From contig SCFE01000003.1 of the NCBI GenBank assembly GCA_004352715.1, positions 5,800,644 to 5,864,643 of the forward strand: a stretch of 64,000 bases of DNA, given 5' to 3'. Under the pieces are notes generated by a model. That model was not told the DNA's origin and made no database searches. It worked only from the letters and a program-made list of their open reading frames with translations. Within the stretch, counting starts at the first letter, position 1; each line of letters opens with the position of its first letter. This stretch comes from Hofstenia miamia (Eukaryota > Xenacoelomorpha > Acoela). The position numbers and the translations under genes were made by a program. Positions 25,801 to 37,600 of this stretch are shown here, piece by piece.

Positions 25801-28800
25801 TCACAATTGTCTTTAGAATATCATATAACATTATTATTTTGTAAAACAACAACTTTTTTCAAAATTTTATAATTAAAAAGAATCTATTTTTTTAATGATT
25901 GACTACTCTTTTGAACTACTGATCTAAAGTCTCTTCTTAACTTTAGTGGGAGTGTTTTATCTAATATAGTGTGAGCACCTGTCTAAATTTTTTACTTACT
26001 ACACTCTAATGCGGGGACTGTACTTAAAATTGCATAGTTATAAATAATTAAAAAAATTCTCCATGCCTGCTGTCCACATGTAATTTCAATTCTATCCATT
26101 ATTTAATGAGTAGCAGTCGTGACAGGTGATATGATTTTAATGCCGGAACACAGTCATGTTGAGGAATTGTTACCATCTTCCTACAATGGCAACCTTAAGC
26201 ACTTTTCAGAGTCTTATCACCTGTAAAACAAATACTTATTAATTATTTATATATTGTGTATCAGAGTACTTGAGATTTGGAGAAGAGTTCTTTCCCTCTA
26301 ACGCTTGATTACAATGCATTCCTTTTGCACAATCCCTCATTGTTCTCCAATTTTACATTATGAACAAGTATAGATTTATAAGTAAATATTTACAAATATT
26401 TATCTATATATATATATANNNNNNNNNNNNNNNNNNNNNNNNNNNNNNNNNNNNNNNNNNNNNNNNNNNNNNNNNNNNNNNNNNNNNNNNNNNNNNNNNN
26501 NNNNNNNNNNNNNNNNNNNNNNNNNNNNNNNNNNNNNNNNNNNNNNNNNNNNNNNNNNNNNNNNNNNNNNNNNNNNNNNNNNNNNNNNNNNNNNNNNNNN
26601 NNNNNNNNNNNNNNNNNNNNNNNNNNNNNNNNNNNNNNNNNNNNNNNNNNNNNNNNNNNNNNNNNNNNNNNNNNNNNNNNNNNNNNNNNNNNNNNNNNNN
26701 NNNNNNNNNNNNNNNNNNNNNNNNNNNNNNNNNNNNNNNNNNNNNNNNNNNNNNNNNNNNNNNNNNNNNNNNNNNNNNNNNNNNNNNNNNNNNNNNNNNN
26801 NNNNNNNNNNNNNNNNNNNNNNNNNNNNNNNNNNNNNNNNNNNNNNNNNNNNNNNNNNNNNNNNNNNNNNNNNNNNNNNNNNNNNNNNNNNNNNNNNNNN
26901 NNNNNNNNNNNNNNNNNNNNNNNNNNNNNNNNNNNNNNNNNNNNNNNNNNNNNNNNNNNNNNNNNNNNNNNNNNNNNNNNNNNNNNNNNNNNNNNNNNNN
27001 NNNNNNNNNNNNNNNNNNNNNNNNNNNNNNNNNNNNNNNNNNNNNNNNNNNNNNNNNNNNNNNNNNNNNNNNNNNNNNNNNNNNNNNNNNNNNNNNNNNN
27101 NNNNNNNNNNNNNNNNNNNNNNNNNNNNNNNNNNNNNNNNNNNNNNNNNNNNNNNNNNNNNNNNNNNNNNNNNNNNNNNNNNNNNNNNNNNNNNNNNNNN
27201 NNNNNNNNNNNNNNNNNNNNNNNNNNNNNNNNNNNNNNNNNNNNNNNNNNNNNNNNNNNNNNNNNNNNNNNNNNNNNNNNNNNNNNNNNNNNNNNNNNNN
27301 NNNNNNNNNNNNNNNNNNNNNNNNNNNNNNNNNNNNNNNNNNNNNNNNNNNNNNNNNNNNNNNNNNNNNNNNNNNNNNNNNNNNNNNNNNNNNNNNNNNN
27401 NNNNNNNNNNNNNNNNNNTATATATATATATAGATAAATATTTGTAAATATTTACTTATAAATCTATACTTGTTCATAATGTAAAATTGGAGAACAATGA
27501 GGGATTGTGCAAAAGGAATGCATTGTAATCAAGCGTTAGAGGGAAAGAACTCTTCTCCAAATCTCAAGTACTCTGATACACAATATATAAATAATTAATA
27601 AGTATTTGTTTTACAGGTGATAAGACTCTGAAAAGTGCTTAAGGTTGCCATTGTAGGAAGATGGTAACAATTCCTCAACATGACTGTGTTCCGGCATTAA
27701 AATCATATCACCTGTCACGACTGCTACTCATTAAATAATGGATAGAATTGAAATTACATGTGGACAGCAGGCATGGAGAATTTTTTTAATTATTTATAAC
27801 TATGCAATTTTAAGTACAGTCCCCGCATTAGAGTGTAGTAAGTAAAAAATTTAGACAGGTGCTCACACTATATTAGATAAAACACTCCCACTAAAGTTAA
27901 GAAGAGACTTTAGATCAGTAGTTCAAAAGAGTAGTCAATCATTAAAAAAATAGATTCTTTTTAATTATAAAATTTTGAAAAAAGTTGTTGTTTTACAAAA
28001 TAATAATGTTATATGATATTCTAAAGACAATTGTGAAGAAACAACGAATTCACTGTCTTTTTTATAAGTTTAAAGTTTCGGTTGTATTAATATGTGATTC
28101 TTTATAAAAATTTGCAGACCTAAATAATTAAACCAGTTATTGATTGTTACACGTTACAAGAATTTTAAAACAATTTAGATTTAAATGATATCTATAATTG
28201 AAATTTAAAGAAAAATATAATTGTGCCTTATTGAATACACTTAGCCTGCCTGAAAAACCAAATCTTAGCTTATGCAACATCATGAATACGTAATATACTA
28301 CTTTAATTGGCCTTGACCTCACATCCAAAACTGGTTGAGTCTCCAATGTATAATAAGAATGACTATGTATTGATTTATTAAACTTAAATTGGTAATTGAA
28401 AAATCTAAAATCGTTAAAAATATTTTTACATCAATTAAAAATCTGACTGATTTATGCGTATGTTTTGCATGTTTTATGATATTTAGTGACTTTCTTTTGC
28501 TTTTAAATTTTCTCTGATTTTGAGTACAAAAAAATGAAAGTTTTCTTTTTTTAAATTTTTTGAAAATTTTCAAAATTGACATTTCTCCTGGGAAAATTTG
28601 TATTTATTTTCGTAAAACCACTTATGAAAACGATGGGACTTTGAAGTTGAACCAGTTTTAAGAAACACAAATATGCAATTTAATTCAATTCAAGGAAATA
28701 TTGATTGGAATTCATAAGCAGTTGAATTTAATTGCGAGTTTATCATTGTAAGGAGATTACGAGAAGCAGTCAAGTGAGAAATAAACGCAATTTGTGTCGA

Positions 28801-31019
28801 GATATCTCATTAATTTATTACAATAAAATTTTTATAATATTGTTGACCTTCCTTCGCGGTGGGCAAGCATTGGAACAGATTATTAATCAAATGCATAATT
28901 AATTTCATAATTTTTTGTTTAAAATCGATCTACTTCCGATATCATATTCGTTTCAATAAATTAATTCCCTATGATGAAATCACAATGATTACGATCGAAG
29001 GTTGCCCTTAGAGTACATGTAATTACGCCTAACACTTAATCAAAAGGCAATTCCAAAATTCAAGCTCCGATTTTGTGTGGCTTAAATCCTTAGACTAAGT
29101 GCATTTCAGTCGATAGAGTTTTGCCCTGTGTCCCCTTAAGGGCACATTTTTAAACAAATTTCTGCAAGCCTATTACAAAATTTGGAAATCGTGTGATATT
29201 ACACATTCACTGTTCCATGTAAGTGTGAACATCTGTCTTAAATTCTATAGCTATGCCTAAATAACTTGAAGATGTTAACAAAATTTAAATGATTTTCTGC
29301 AATGCGTTCAAATTATCACCATAATTAAAGTTTGGATAATCATGGATTCTAACTCCTCTGGAAACAACAGCCAAACTCAGCTACCTTTTTTCTGTGGATA
29401 GACCGCCTGAACCCCATTGAGGAGCACCAGGTTCAGATTTTGGATATGGATGAGTTGACTATTTAAAATTTTTTTGTAGAAACCATAGCTGCTTTTTAGC
29501 ATTTTTGGAGTTTAAGATTAGAACTTGGAAATAAACCTAAGTTTAAAGTCCATCCCAACCCATTTCTACACTGCAAGTAGATACCCAGCTTGTTCCATAT
29601 ACAATTTTAATCAAGCCCAAAATTATATTTTACATACTAAAATGATATGACAACGAAAGACATCTGCCTGCATTAAAGAAACTTAAGTACAAATTATAGT
29701 TTCTAATGCATTGTTACTAATTTTTAAATAAAATTGTAAGAACTACAATATGCACTATATAACTAAAATTTAATTATCATGCGATTCAATTTCTTAGTGG
29801 CCGGCTCACATTAGACCTATATATTATAGGCTTATATTGGTAACATACTCGGCTCGGGCTAAGTAATATACATAATTGTAATTTTTTTTGGAAATCGTAC
29901 CTTATTGTAAAATATAAGAGCAAAGCATCTTTGCGATCAATGTAATCGGATATCAACCAGTTTTCTGGTTCGTCAATCGCAGAAGCATCACATACCGTAA
30001 AAAGTTCATTTTCGTTTTGACTTTCTTGCCACTAAACAATAAAATAAAATTAGCATTGAAATGCTTAGTTATGTACTACAATCAATCAACATGCAAACTT
30101 AGTTTGAATGTATGTAAGATTACTTTCCAAATGCCTAAGAACTTTCAAAAGTTTAAAGAGTAAAGTTTTTAATTATCAAAGAATTGTGCGTGGGTGTTGA
30201 TAAAAGCTCTTTCCCAAGCATTAACATAATAGGCTATGACCACATTCTTGGATTCAAGCAGTACGTTTGCTCAGTACCTCTTTAAAAATATTCTATTCAA
30301 GTAGCTGAATTCGAGTCCGAAGAGGAAAATTCCATTAATTTTTTCACTGAATGTTTTTACTACATACGCGAGTGGCTTCAAAGCACTATATTTCAAAACA
30401 AATATCTACTCTTACGCTGAACAGGCTTCTCAAAGTCCAGAACACTCTGAATTTTATAATGAAATCGAGGCTTTGATTATTAACGATATCTTTTTAAATT
30501 ACTCTTTAAAAAAATGAATGCATTAAAAGCACATATTTTTCTACAAAATACATTTCAACTGAATCAACATAATATGAAAAATTATTTTGAAAACACTGTC
30601 CAGTCATAAGGTCACATGCAATTAAAATAGCAGACGACTAGTGAAATACAGCAAATAATGCCACCCGATAATTGATTTATAATTGAAAATTGAATTTTTT
30701 TTCCATATCGAACCTGTGTCAATTATTTGTAGCTATGCATAGATTACAAAGTGGGAGAAAGCGCAGTGTTAAATGGATCGTTGGAAGGCTGCAATAAATG
30801 GCCGATTACATAAGCTCCATGAGTCAGATAAGGGGAACGTCATCATAATTATTCAAAAAATCATTCAATTAAGAAACTTTTGTAAAAATTTGTTTTTATT
30901 TAGTAAAAGTTTGTTTCAAGACACTCTTCCAATTAACTATGTGATAAATGGAGTTCAACGATTGGGTGATTCATTATTACAATTTAATTGCACAAATTTA
31001 ACTGCAGTAGGCCCGTTAC

Positions 31020-31071
<52 letters not shown>

Positions 31072-34000
31072 ATTCCAGTCGGAAATGTTGTTCTTTATAG
31101 AAGAGGTTGGAGTGTCGTCATTATAGATAAACTATATACTTCACTTCAAACAATAATTTGAAAAAAACTGATTAATTGCGAAAAATTTAATTAACATAGC
31201 AACAACTCATCTGAGTTAACCCGTTTTTAACATTGCTGAAATAATTAAATTGCGTTGAAGACTATAATTTGAAACCTCGTTTTTCAAACAAATACAATGT
31301 GAATAAATGTTTAACCTTTTATATAAATGTTTCAACGAAATGTAGAAAAAATTTAATAAAATGCCAAACTGTTCCGTCCGCGAAATAATCACCTAAAATC
31401 TAATTTAAATTAAGTCCCCGCTTTTGTAGTCGGACTCTAAATTAATTGAGTGAAATTGAAACGACCCTGAATTTAACGTATTACTCAGGCCAATTAACTG
31501 CATTGCGATTCGATAATGTATATACTACAATGTCGCAGAAGCTTATCCTGTTTTAAGGAAAGATTTCAATGTAGCAGTCATTTTGCTGCACTTTGTCGGT
31601 CTATCATGCACATAATTGATTTTCGTACTAGCACGAACTCAAGGATGACGGAGGCCTCTTTAATCTATAAATATTTCGTTAGATGAAAACAATATTTTCT
31701 TAGCTCAATTGCTTTCTTCTGGAAAGATTCCATTCCACATCCACGTTTTCAGATTTCTGAAACACCCTTTGATACAGCACTGAGTTGGAAATGGGGGATA
31801 TTTTACGCCAGTTCAGAGCCAAATGTTTCATAGTAAAACAATTTGAGAATAACAGCCTTAATACAACAAGCTATAAAAATCTGTTTTGCTGTTTTGAGTA
31901 CATAGATTCATATAACCATGCATTGCATGATAATAGGATTTACTGGTTGCAGACACATGAAACTGGGACCTCTGAATAAATATTTCAAATGTGCTGGAAT
32001 TTGCCATGGACTGGGAACATAAATGGCGCATACATTATTACTCATATTTTTTGCTAATTTTCTGCAAAATGTCTTTGGACCAATAAGTTTATAGGACCAA
32101 AAAATTTCATGAAACTGTGACCATAAAATTCTAGTCCTACATTCAGAACTCTAGTCGAAGTCCAATTGAACAGTCAAACCCGTTTGCAGCCACCGATATT
32201 TAAATAGGAAACCTGAAAAAATAAATGTTATATCAATAGTAACGTATACTACTTTGATTAAATCCCTTTTTACAGTCTGGATTGAATAGAATTTAGAGCT
32301 AGTTTGTATAACAAGTCGCACTTAAATAAAAGAGCCTATTTAAAAAATGAATTGAAAAAAGCGGGATAAGAAATCGAATTTTCAGCGCGCGTCATTAATT
32401 GTTCTGACGTAAAAGTGATCTCCAGTTTCCAATATAAACTACCACGATAGCAGAGTTACAAGGTGAAAAAGGAAATACGTAATTCTATACATGCATCTCA
32501 TTATGAATAGCTTAGATGGTGTCGAGTTTCACCCGAATAAATCATCGCTCAGTAGATTAAGGATATCCAGCCAATCACATGTTTAATAACTCCATCTGAC
32601 AAGCTGGCAGTTCTAATAACGCGATCGAATTATGAAGCCCAATTAAGGGGAAGGAGGTGCTTCAGAGCAGAAACGACTTTTCGTCTGGAATGCAAGTGTT
32701 GTCATGAAAGAGAGTTGATTATTTTTACTAGTTTTTTAGAGATTTATTTTGCACTTGCATTGTGAGCAAAAGAACTCACCAAACTAGATAACATCGCAAT
32801 CCTATCTTTTTTGTCCTTTGTATCAAGACCTTCTTTAATCACAGCATAGCGATTTGCAGTACAAAAACTAGAAAATTCCCTTCAGTTTTGTGGACCCACA
32901 ACACTTCTATTTCTTAGAAAAAGCCAAAGCATTCAACAAACAAATTAGGGATTTTCACACGTAAAGAACTATATTCAATTTTTAGAAATATTGCATCTTA
33001 AAGTTAGATTTTCATTTCTACTTGTGTTGGTCTATATTCTATAATTTTTATTCCAACAATTCATAAATTTTGAAGACTAAAAAAAATAATTATGTATTAT
33101 TTAATGGCCTCATTTTATTTTAAAGTAGTTTTTGCAACTATAAAAAAGCAAAAAACAGGCTTGGTTGGAACCTATCAAATTTGACAAAAAATATAATCTC
33201 ATATCATTTTGTAAAATATATAAAATTTTCCTCTACTGAAAACATCTAAATACACCGACCCATGATTGTTACAATAATTTATTAATTTCAAAGTAACTTA
33301 TTTTTTTATTTCTATCTATTGCAATTATTACTTTTGCTTCAAACCAAAGCTAGCCATCATTTTTGCTGTTTTATTTATGAAAACATTTTTACTTTCCTGA
33401 CTGCATTTTGCTACAACATTTGATTAAAAGGAACTAGGCCTAATACATATTAAAAATAATCGCTATTATTACTATAAAATATAATGCCATACTTGGTGTT
33501 AACTGGTCTGAAATTATAACACTATTTTTGTGAAACTTATTATAGAAAGTATTTTTTGAATAATTTGAAAAAAAATGTAATAAAATAATTTAGCTTTTAT
33601 CCAAAAATCAGTCAAAGTTTATATTATTTGAAGCCTGTTTCGAGTGGTTTATTACATAATCAATCAGACAACTGAAAAAATAAGTTCTTGGACATCAATA
33701 AAGTTCAATAATTTTCCAAAATACTCGACACAATCGTTGCATATATGTTACAGTAATATCGTGAAATCCCTAAAATTGAGTGAATTTGTGAAATTGGTAT
33801 TTCACTTACCTAACTTCATAAAAACATAAAAATACCAAGATACTTCATGCATGTATTGGAGAAATACTAAGCCTAACCGTAACTCCAATCTCAACTCCTC
33901 AAACTTAAATGTTTTATGAAGTTCTAAATGAAATAGCAATTTCACAAATTTACTGAAATTTTAGGGATTTCACGAAATTAAAAAATTACACAATCTTACT

Positions 34001-34615
34001 GTAACATATATAGGAATTAAATAATTCACTTAAATTTCAATAAAAGCGTCTAATCCGAACTGGGAATTTCGAGATAGGTGTATTTTGCTTTCCAAAACCA
34101 ATGTAATGTGCATTTAAACATCGTTTAAACAGCTGGTTCAGGAAATAGTTTGCTCGTTGAAAAGCATTTCTATATCAATAGCTTATTTGTTCACAGTAAT
34201 TAAAGGAAAGGAAGACGTGCATTAATGAAGATGAAATCTAAGCGATTAATTAAAAATTAACTACCCGGAAATCTGCATCGATAATAAACTGAAGTGGAAG
34301 AAATTTGATAAAAATAGATTCAAATAAATGAAATCTAGAATTAAACAGGTTATTCCTCATAATTTGTGTTCCTACCTATCAGATCAAAGAGCAATAAAAT
34401 AAAATATTCAAAAATTATATTTCAAATACCGACTGAAAATAAAGAGTTATATCTAGACAATTATTTAATACTAAATCAGTTTCAATATAGGAATTTTTTC
34501 ATTGGCAAAGAAAAAGTCATATAATTGAATATAAAATTGTATAGCAATCAAAAACGACTCTACATATAAGTTGAACTTTCGCAAAATGCGAGTAAGAAAT
34601 CATCAGACATCCACA

Positions 34616-34649
<34 letters not shown>

Positions 34650-37600
34650 TGTCTCTTATACCACATCTATTCCGAATGACATAGGGGAGGAACCCACCCA
34701 CGACCCCGGTCANATATATATATATATATATATATATTCAAAAGTTAATTTACTCAGATTCATATAATTATTTGACATTAATACAAAAACGTTTCGACTA
34801 TATTATAGTCATCGTCAGTTAACAATATTTTTGCGGTAATAAAAGTTTACAATATACTACACTTTATAATTTAATAAAATTTCTTTCGCACAAGCCTTTT
34901 ATTGTATTGGTCTTGTATTTTAATTAATTGAATGAAGAAATTAATTTATGAAGTTAATAGTTACAATATAAAATCGCAACGTTCAAGTTGGTTTTAATTG
35001 GTTCACATTGAATCCAGAGGGCAATATTCTTGAATGACATTTCTTGAGATGTACTGTTTTGATTTCCGAATACCAACTATACAAAACGCGAAAAAAATTA
35101 AGCTTATTGACAAACACTGTATGTCATTGTTACAATCCATTAACGTTTTTGTAAGAAACTTCGGGTGAACTTTAACAAATCAAATAAAGACTTCTAAGAA
35201 TGAAGAGATCTAAGGAAGGAGATTGTTTGCAGAATTAAATTTCTTTATTTCTTAAGGCATTGTTATAAAGTCTTTATAAATTACATTGTCGATATAAAAT
35301 ATAGGCATTGAGGTAAAGAAACCAATAATTCATTCGATAATGAAATTATGTGAATTGTTTACATTAAAATTTGTATTGAAAGAATTACAAATTCACATTT
35401 CTTTAATCAATTGAAAAGTGATTTTTCGTATTTTAATTTGACGTGTAATTCTTATTTATCAAAGATAAAACAATACTTACGGCGGATTTTGAACGACCTG
35501 GCACTGAATATATCTCCCAATTATATGAAGACTGCGGTTGTGCAACGAACAATATTTCTAAATATTTTATAACATAAAATTAAACCAATATTGCAGAAAA
35601 ATGCAACACAGTTACATGTAACTCTCTTGCATAACAATTACGAATAAATTATGCAAAATATAATTAAAAAAACGGATCACCTGAAGATACTACNNNNNNN
35701 NNNNNNNNNNNNNNNNNNNNNNNNNNNNNNNNNNNNNNNNNNNNNNNNNNNNNNNNNNNNNNNNNNNNNNNNNNNNNNNNNNNNNNNNNNNNNNNNNNNN
35801 NNNNNNNNNNNNNNNNNNNNNNNNNNNNNNNNNNNNNNNNNNNNNNNNNNNNNNNNNNNNNNNNNNNNNNNNNNNNNNNNNNNNNNNNNNNNNNNNNNNN
35901 NNNNNNNNNNNNNNNNNNNNNNNNNNNNNNNNNNNNNNNNNNNNNNNNNNNNNNNNNCCCCCCCCCCCCCCCCCCCCCCCCCGACTGTTTCCACCTGAAG
36001 ATAGTCCCCCAAGATTTTCCACCTGAAGATATTCCCCCCCAACTTTTTCCGCCTGAAGATAACCTAACCCTAACCCTAACCTTATTTATTTGCTTCAACA
36101 GTAAAAGGGTTAGGGTTTGGGTTTAGGGTTAGGGTAAAGTAAAAGACATATTTACTTTTTCCTACAATTTTCCAACTGAAGATGTTCCCCCCAAGATTTT
36201 CCACCTGAAGATATTCGCCCAACTTTTTCCGCCTGACACATCTTCAGGTGATCCAAAAAAACTATGCAAGCAATCAAAAAAATTCATATGCAACTTATAG
36301 CCTATTTTACAATAGCGAAACTGTTCGGAAGGCAACTGAAGTTTAGTAATATTTTAAAAGAATCTTAGATAAAGCTTAATTATTAAAAAATGGTTTTGTC
36401 CTAAAATAAAAAATTCCTTTTAATTACTTTGTACNAATAGCGAAACTGTTCGGAAGGCAACTGAAGTTTAGTAATATTTTAAAAGAATCTTAGATAAAGC
36501 GTAATTATTAAAAAATGGTTTTGTCCTAAAATAAAAAATTCCTTTTAATTACTTTGTACATTTTATTGAAGTACTTCAAAGACGTCCCCCTATTTACTTT
36601 CGAGATTCCCGCCTATTCTTGTAAAATTGATTAAATTTCATGCTATGTAATTTCATACTTTCACTATAGATCACTAGGCCACTTAGCGAAATCAGGCGCC
36701 TTTTAAATTTTGAATAGAAATTTGAGACGATACTATTTTTGGGTGGATACCATTGATTTGATGTTTCAATAGAGTTTAGTTTAACCGAACTCTTAACCAT
36801 TCAATAAAAGCTAATTTAGGGTAAATTTGAGTGATGATAAATATATATAAGTCACTGATTAAAATTTTACAGATACCAAGACGCGGTGCAAGAAATCGTG
36901 CTGCACAAGAAGCTCAGCTAAAAAATCTAATCAAACATGAGAAAAAATTTTCCCTATTAGTTTCAAACCGTTGGTGACATAATTTTGCTCCCGATCACCA
37001 CCCATCCCGATATGGTTCCAAGACTCTTTGTCAAATGTTTTTTAAAGCAACATACAAAAAACAATAGACATATTACAGTGAAATATTAAAGTACTATTTG
37101 CGTGCGTACATAATATCAAAACGTTAAATGTGTATAGACCAAATAGGCTATTATCTATGAACTAATAAATGGACTTATTCTTTTTACCATAATGTTTTTT
37201 GTTGCTGCTCCTCCCTGCTGCTGCACACTTGCCATTGAAAGGCATTGTTATAAATATTTCAAGAGAAAAACAATTAAATTCGCTCGATGCTCAAGGCTGT
37301 AATCGGTCAAAAGAGACCACTTAATATGTGAAGTGAATTGTTCAATAAATATAAATTATTTTTCTTATAATCACAAAACTTGAGGGGCGGATATGCATAA
37401 ATTGATGTATTGCAGGAGAACAAAAATATATTGAGCAAATCCTAATCATGATTTTAAAGTTTACATGTAAGCCACTAAAGTGAACAGTGTATATTCTGGT
37501 TAGAACATGGTAGTTGATAACGTATGAAGTCAATCCATATGTCACCTTCCTTTTACATAGGCCCTATGTGTGGGTGATGTATATTCAAGTAAACTGAAAT

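Larger units (their letters stand above)
13547..29900. other. Eph intron 3 (minus strand) filled with repeats
   Basis: The intron between exons 3 and 4 spans about 16 kb as assembled, including gaps at 14572-14641, 19982-20981 and 26419-27418 and the left arm of the palindrome. If the palindrome is an artefact the true intron is several kb shorter. It contains foldback MITEs (15526-15793, 16229-16453), an hAT element (16943-17586), a piggyBac-like fragment (18203-18415), a diverged direct repeat pair (19731/22209) and many (AT)n tracts. The ORF at 14163-14360 ends near a GTAAGT but is not recognised. Confidence 0.7.
22768..31069. repeat. Large perfect palindrome: inverted duplication of 3.65 kb around a 1000-N gap
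   Basis: Bases 22768-26418 are the reverse complement of 27419-31069. Position x pairs with 53837-x, so the axis is the centre of the gap 26419-27418. Every stretch I compared matched exactly, and the ORFs in the two arms have identical translations. The outer ends of both arms and the inner ends at the gap all lie in (AT)n. A sharp end in microsatellites, no divergence and a round-number gap point to a scaffold error rather than biology. Eph exon 3 is duplicated by it. Confidence 0.95.
30032..35480. other. Eph intron 2
   Basis: As assembled, about 5.4 kb between exons 2 and 3. It holds the outer end of the palindrome, an unassigned ORF (30773-31021), a foldback MITE (33741-34011), an adapter-like block (34649-34712), two (AT)n tracts and a Penelope-like 3'-end fragment (34738-34870). 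The ORF at 31785-31979 shows no family resemblance. Confidence 0.6.

Noticed and set aside
36065-36140. True telomere or chromosome end
   Set aside because: Only about three CCCTAA units and a short inverse block occur, inside a TIR element with unique sequence on both sides.
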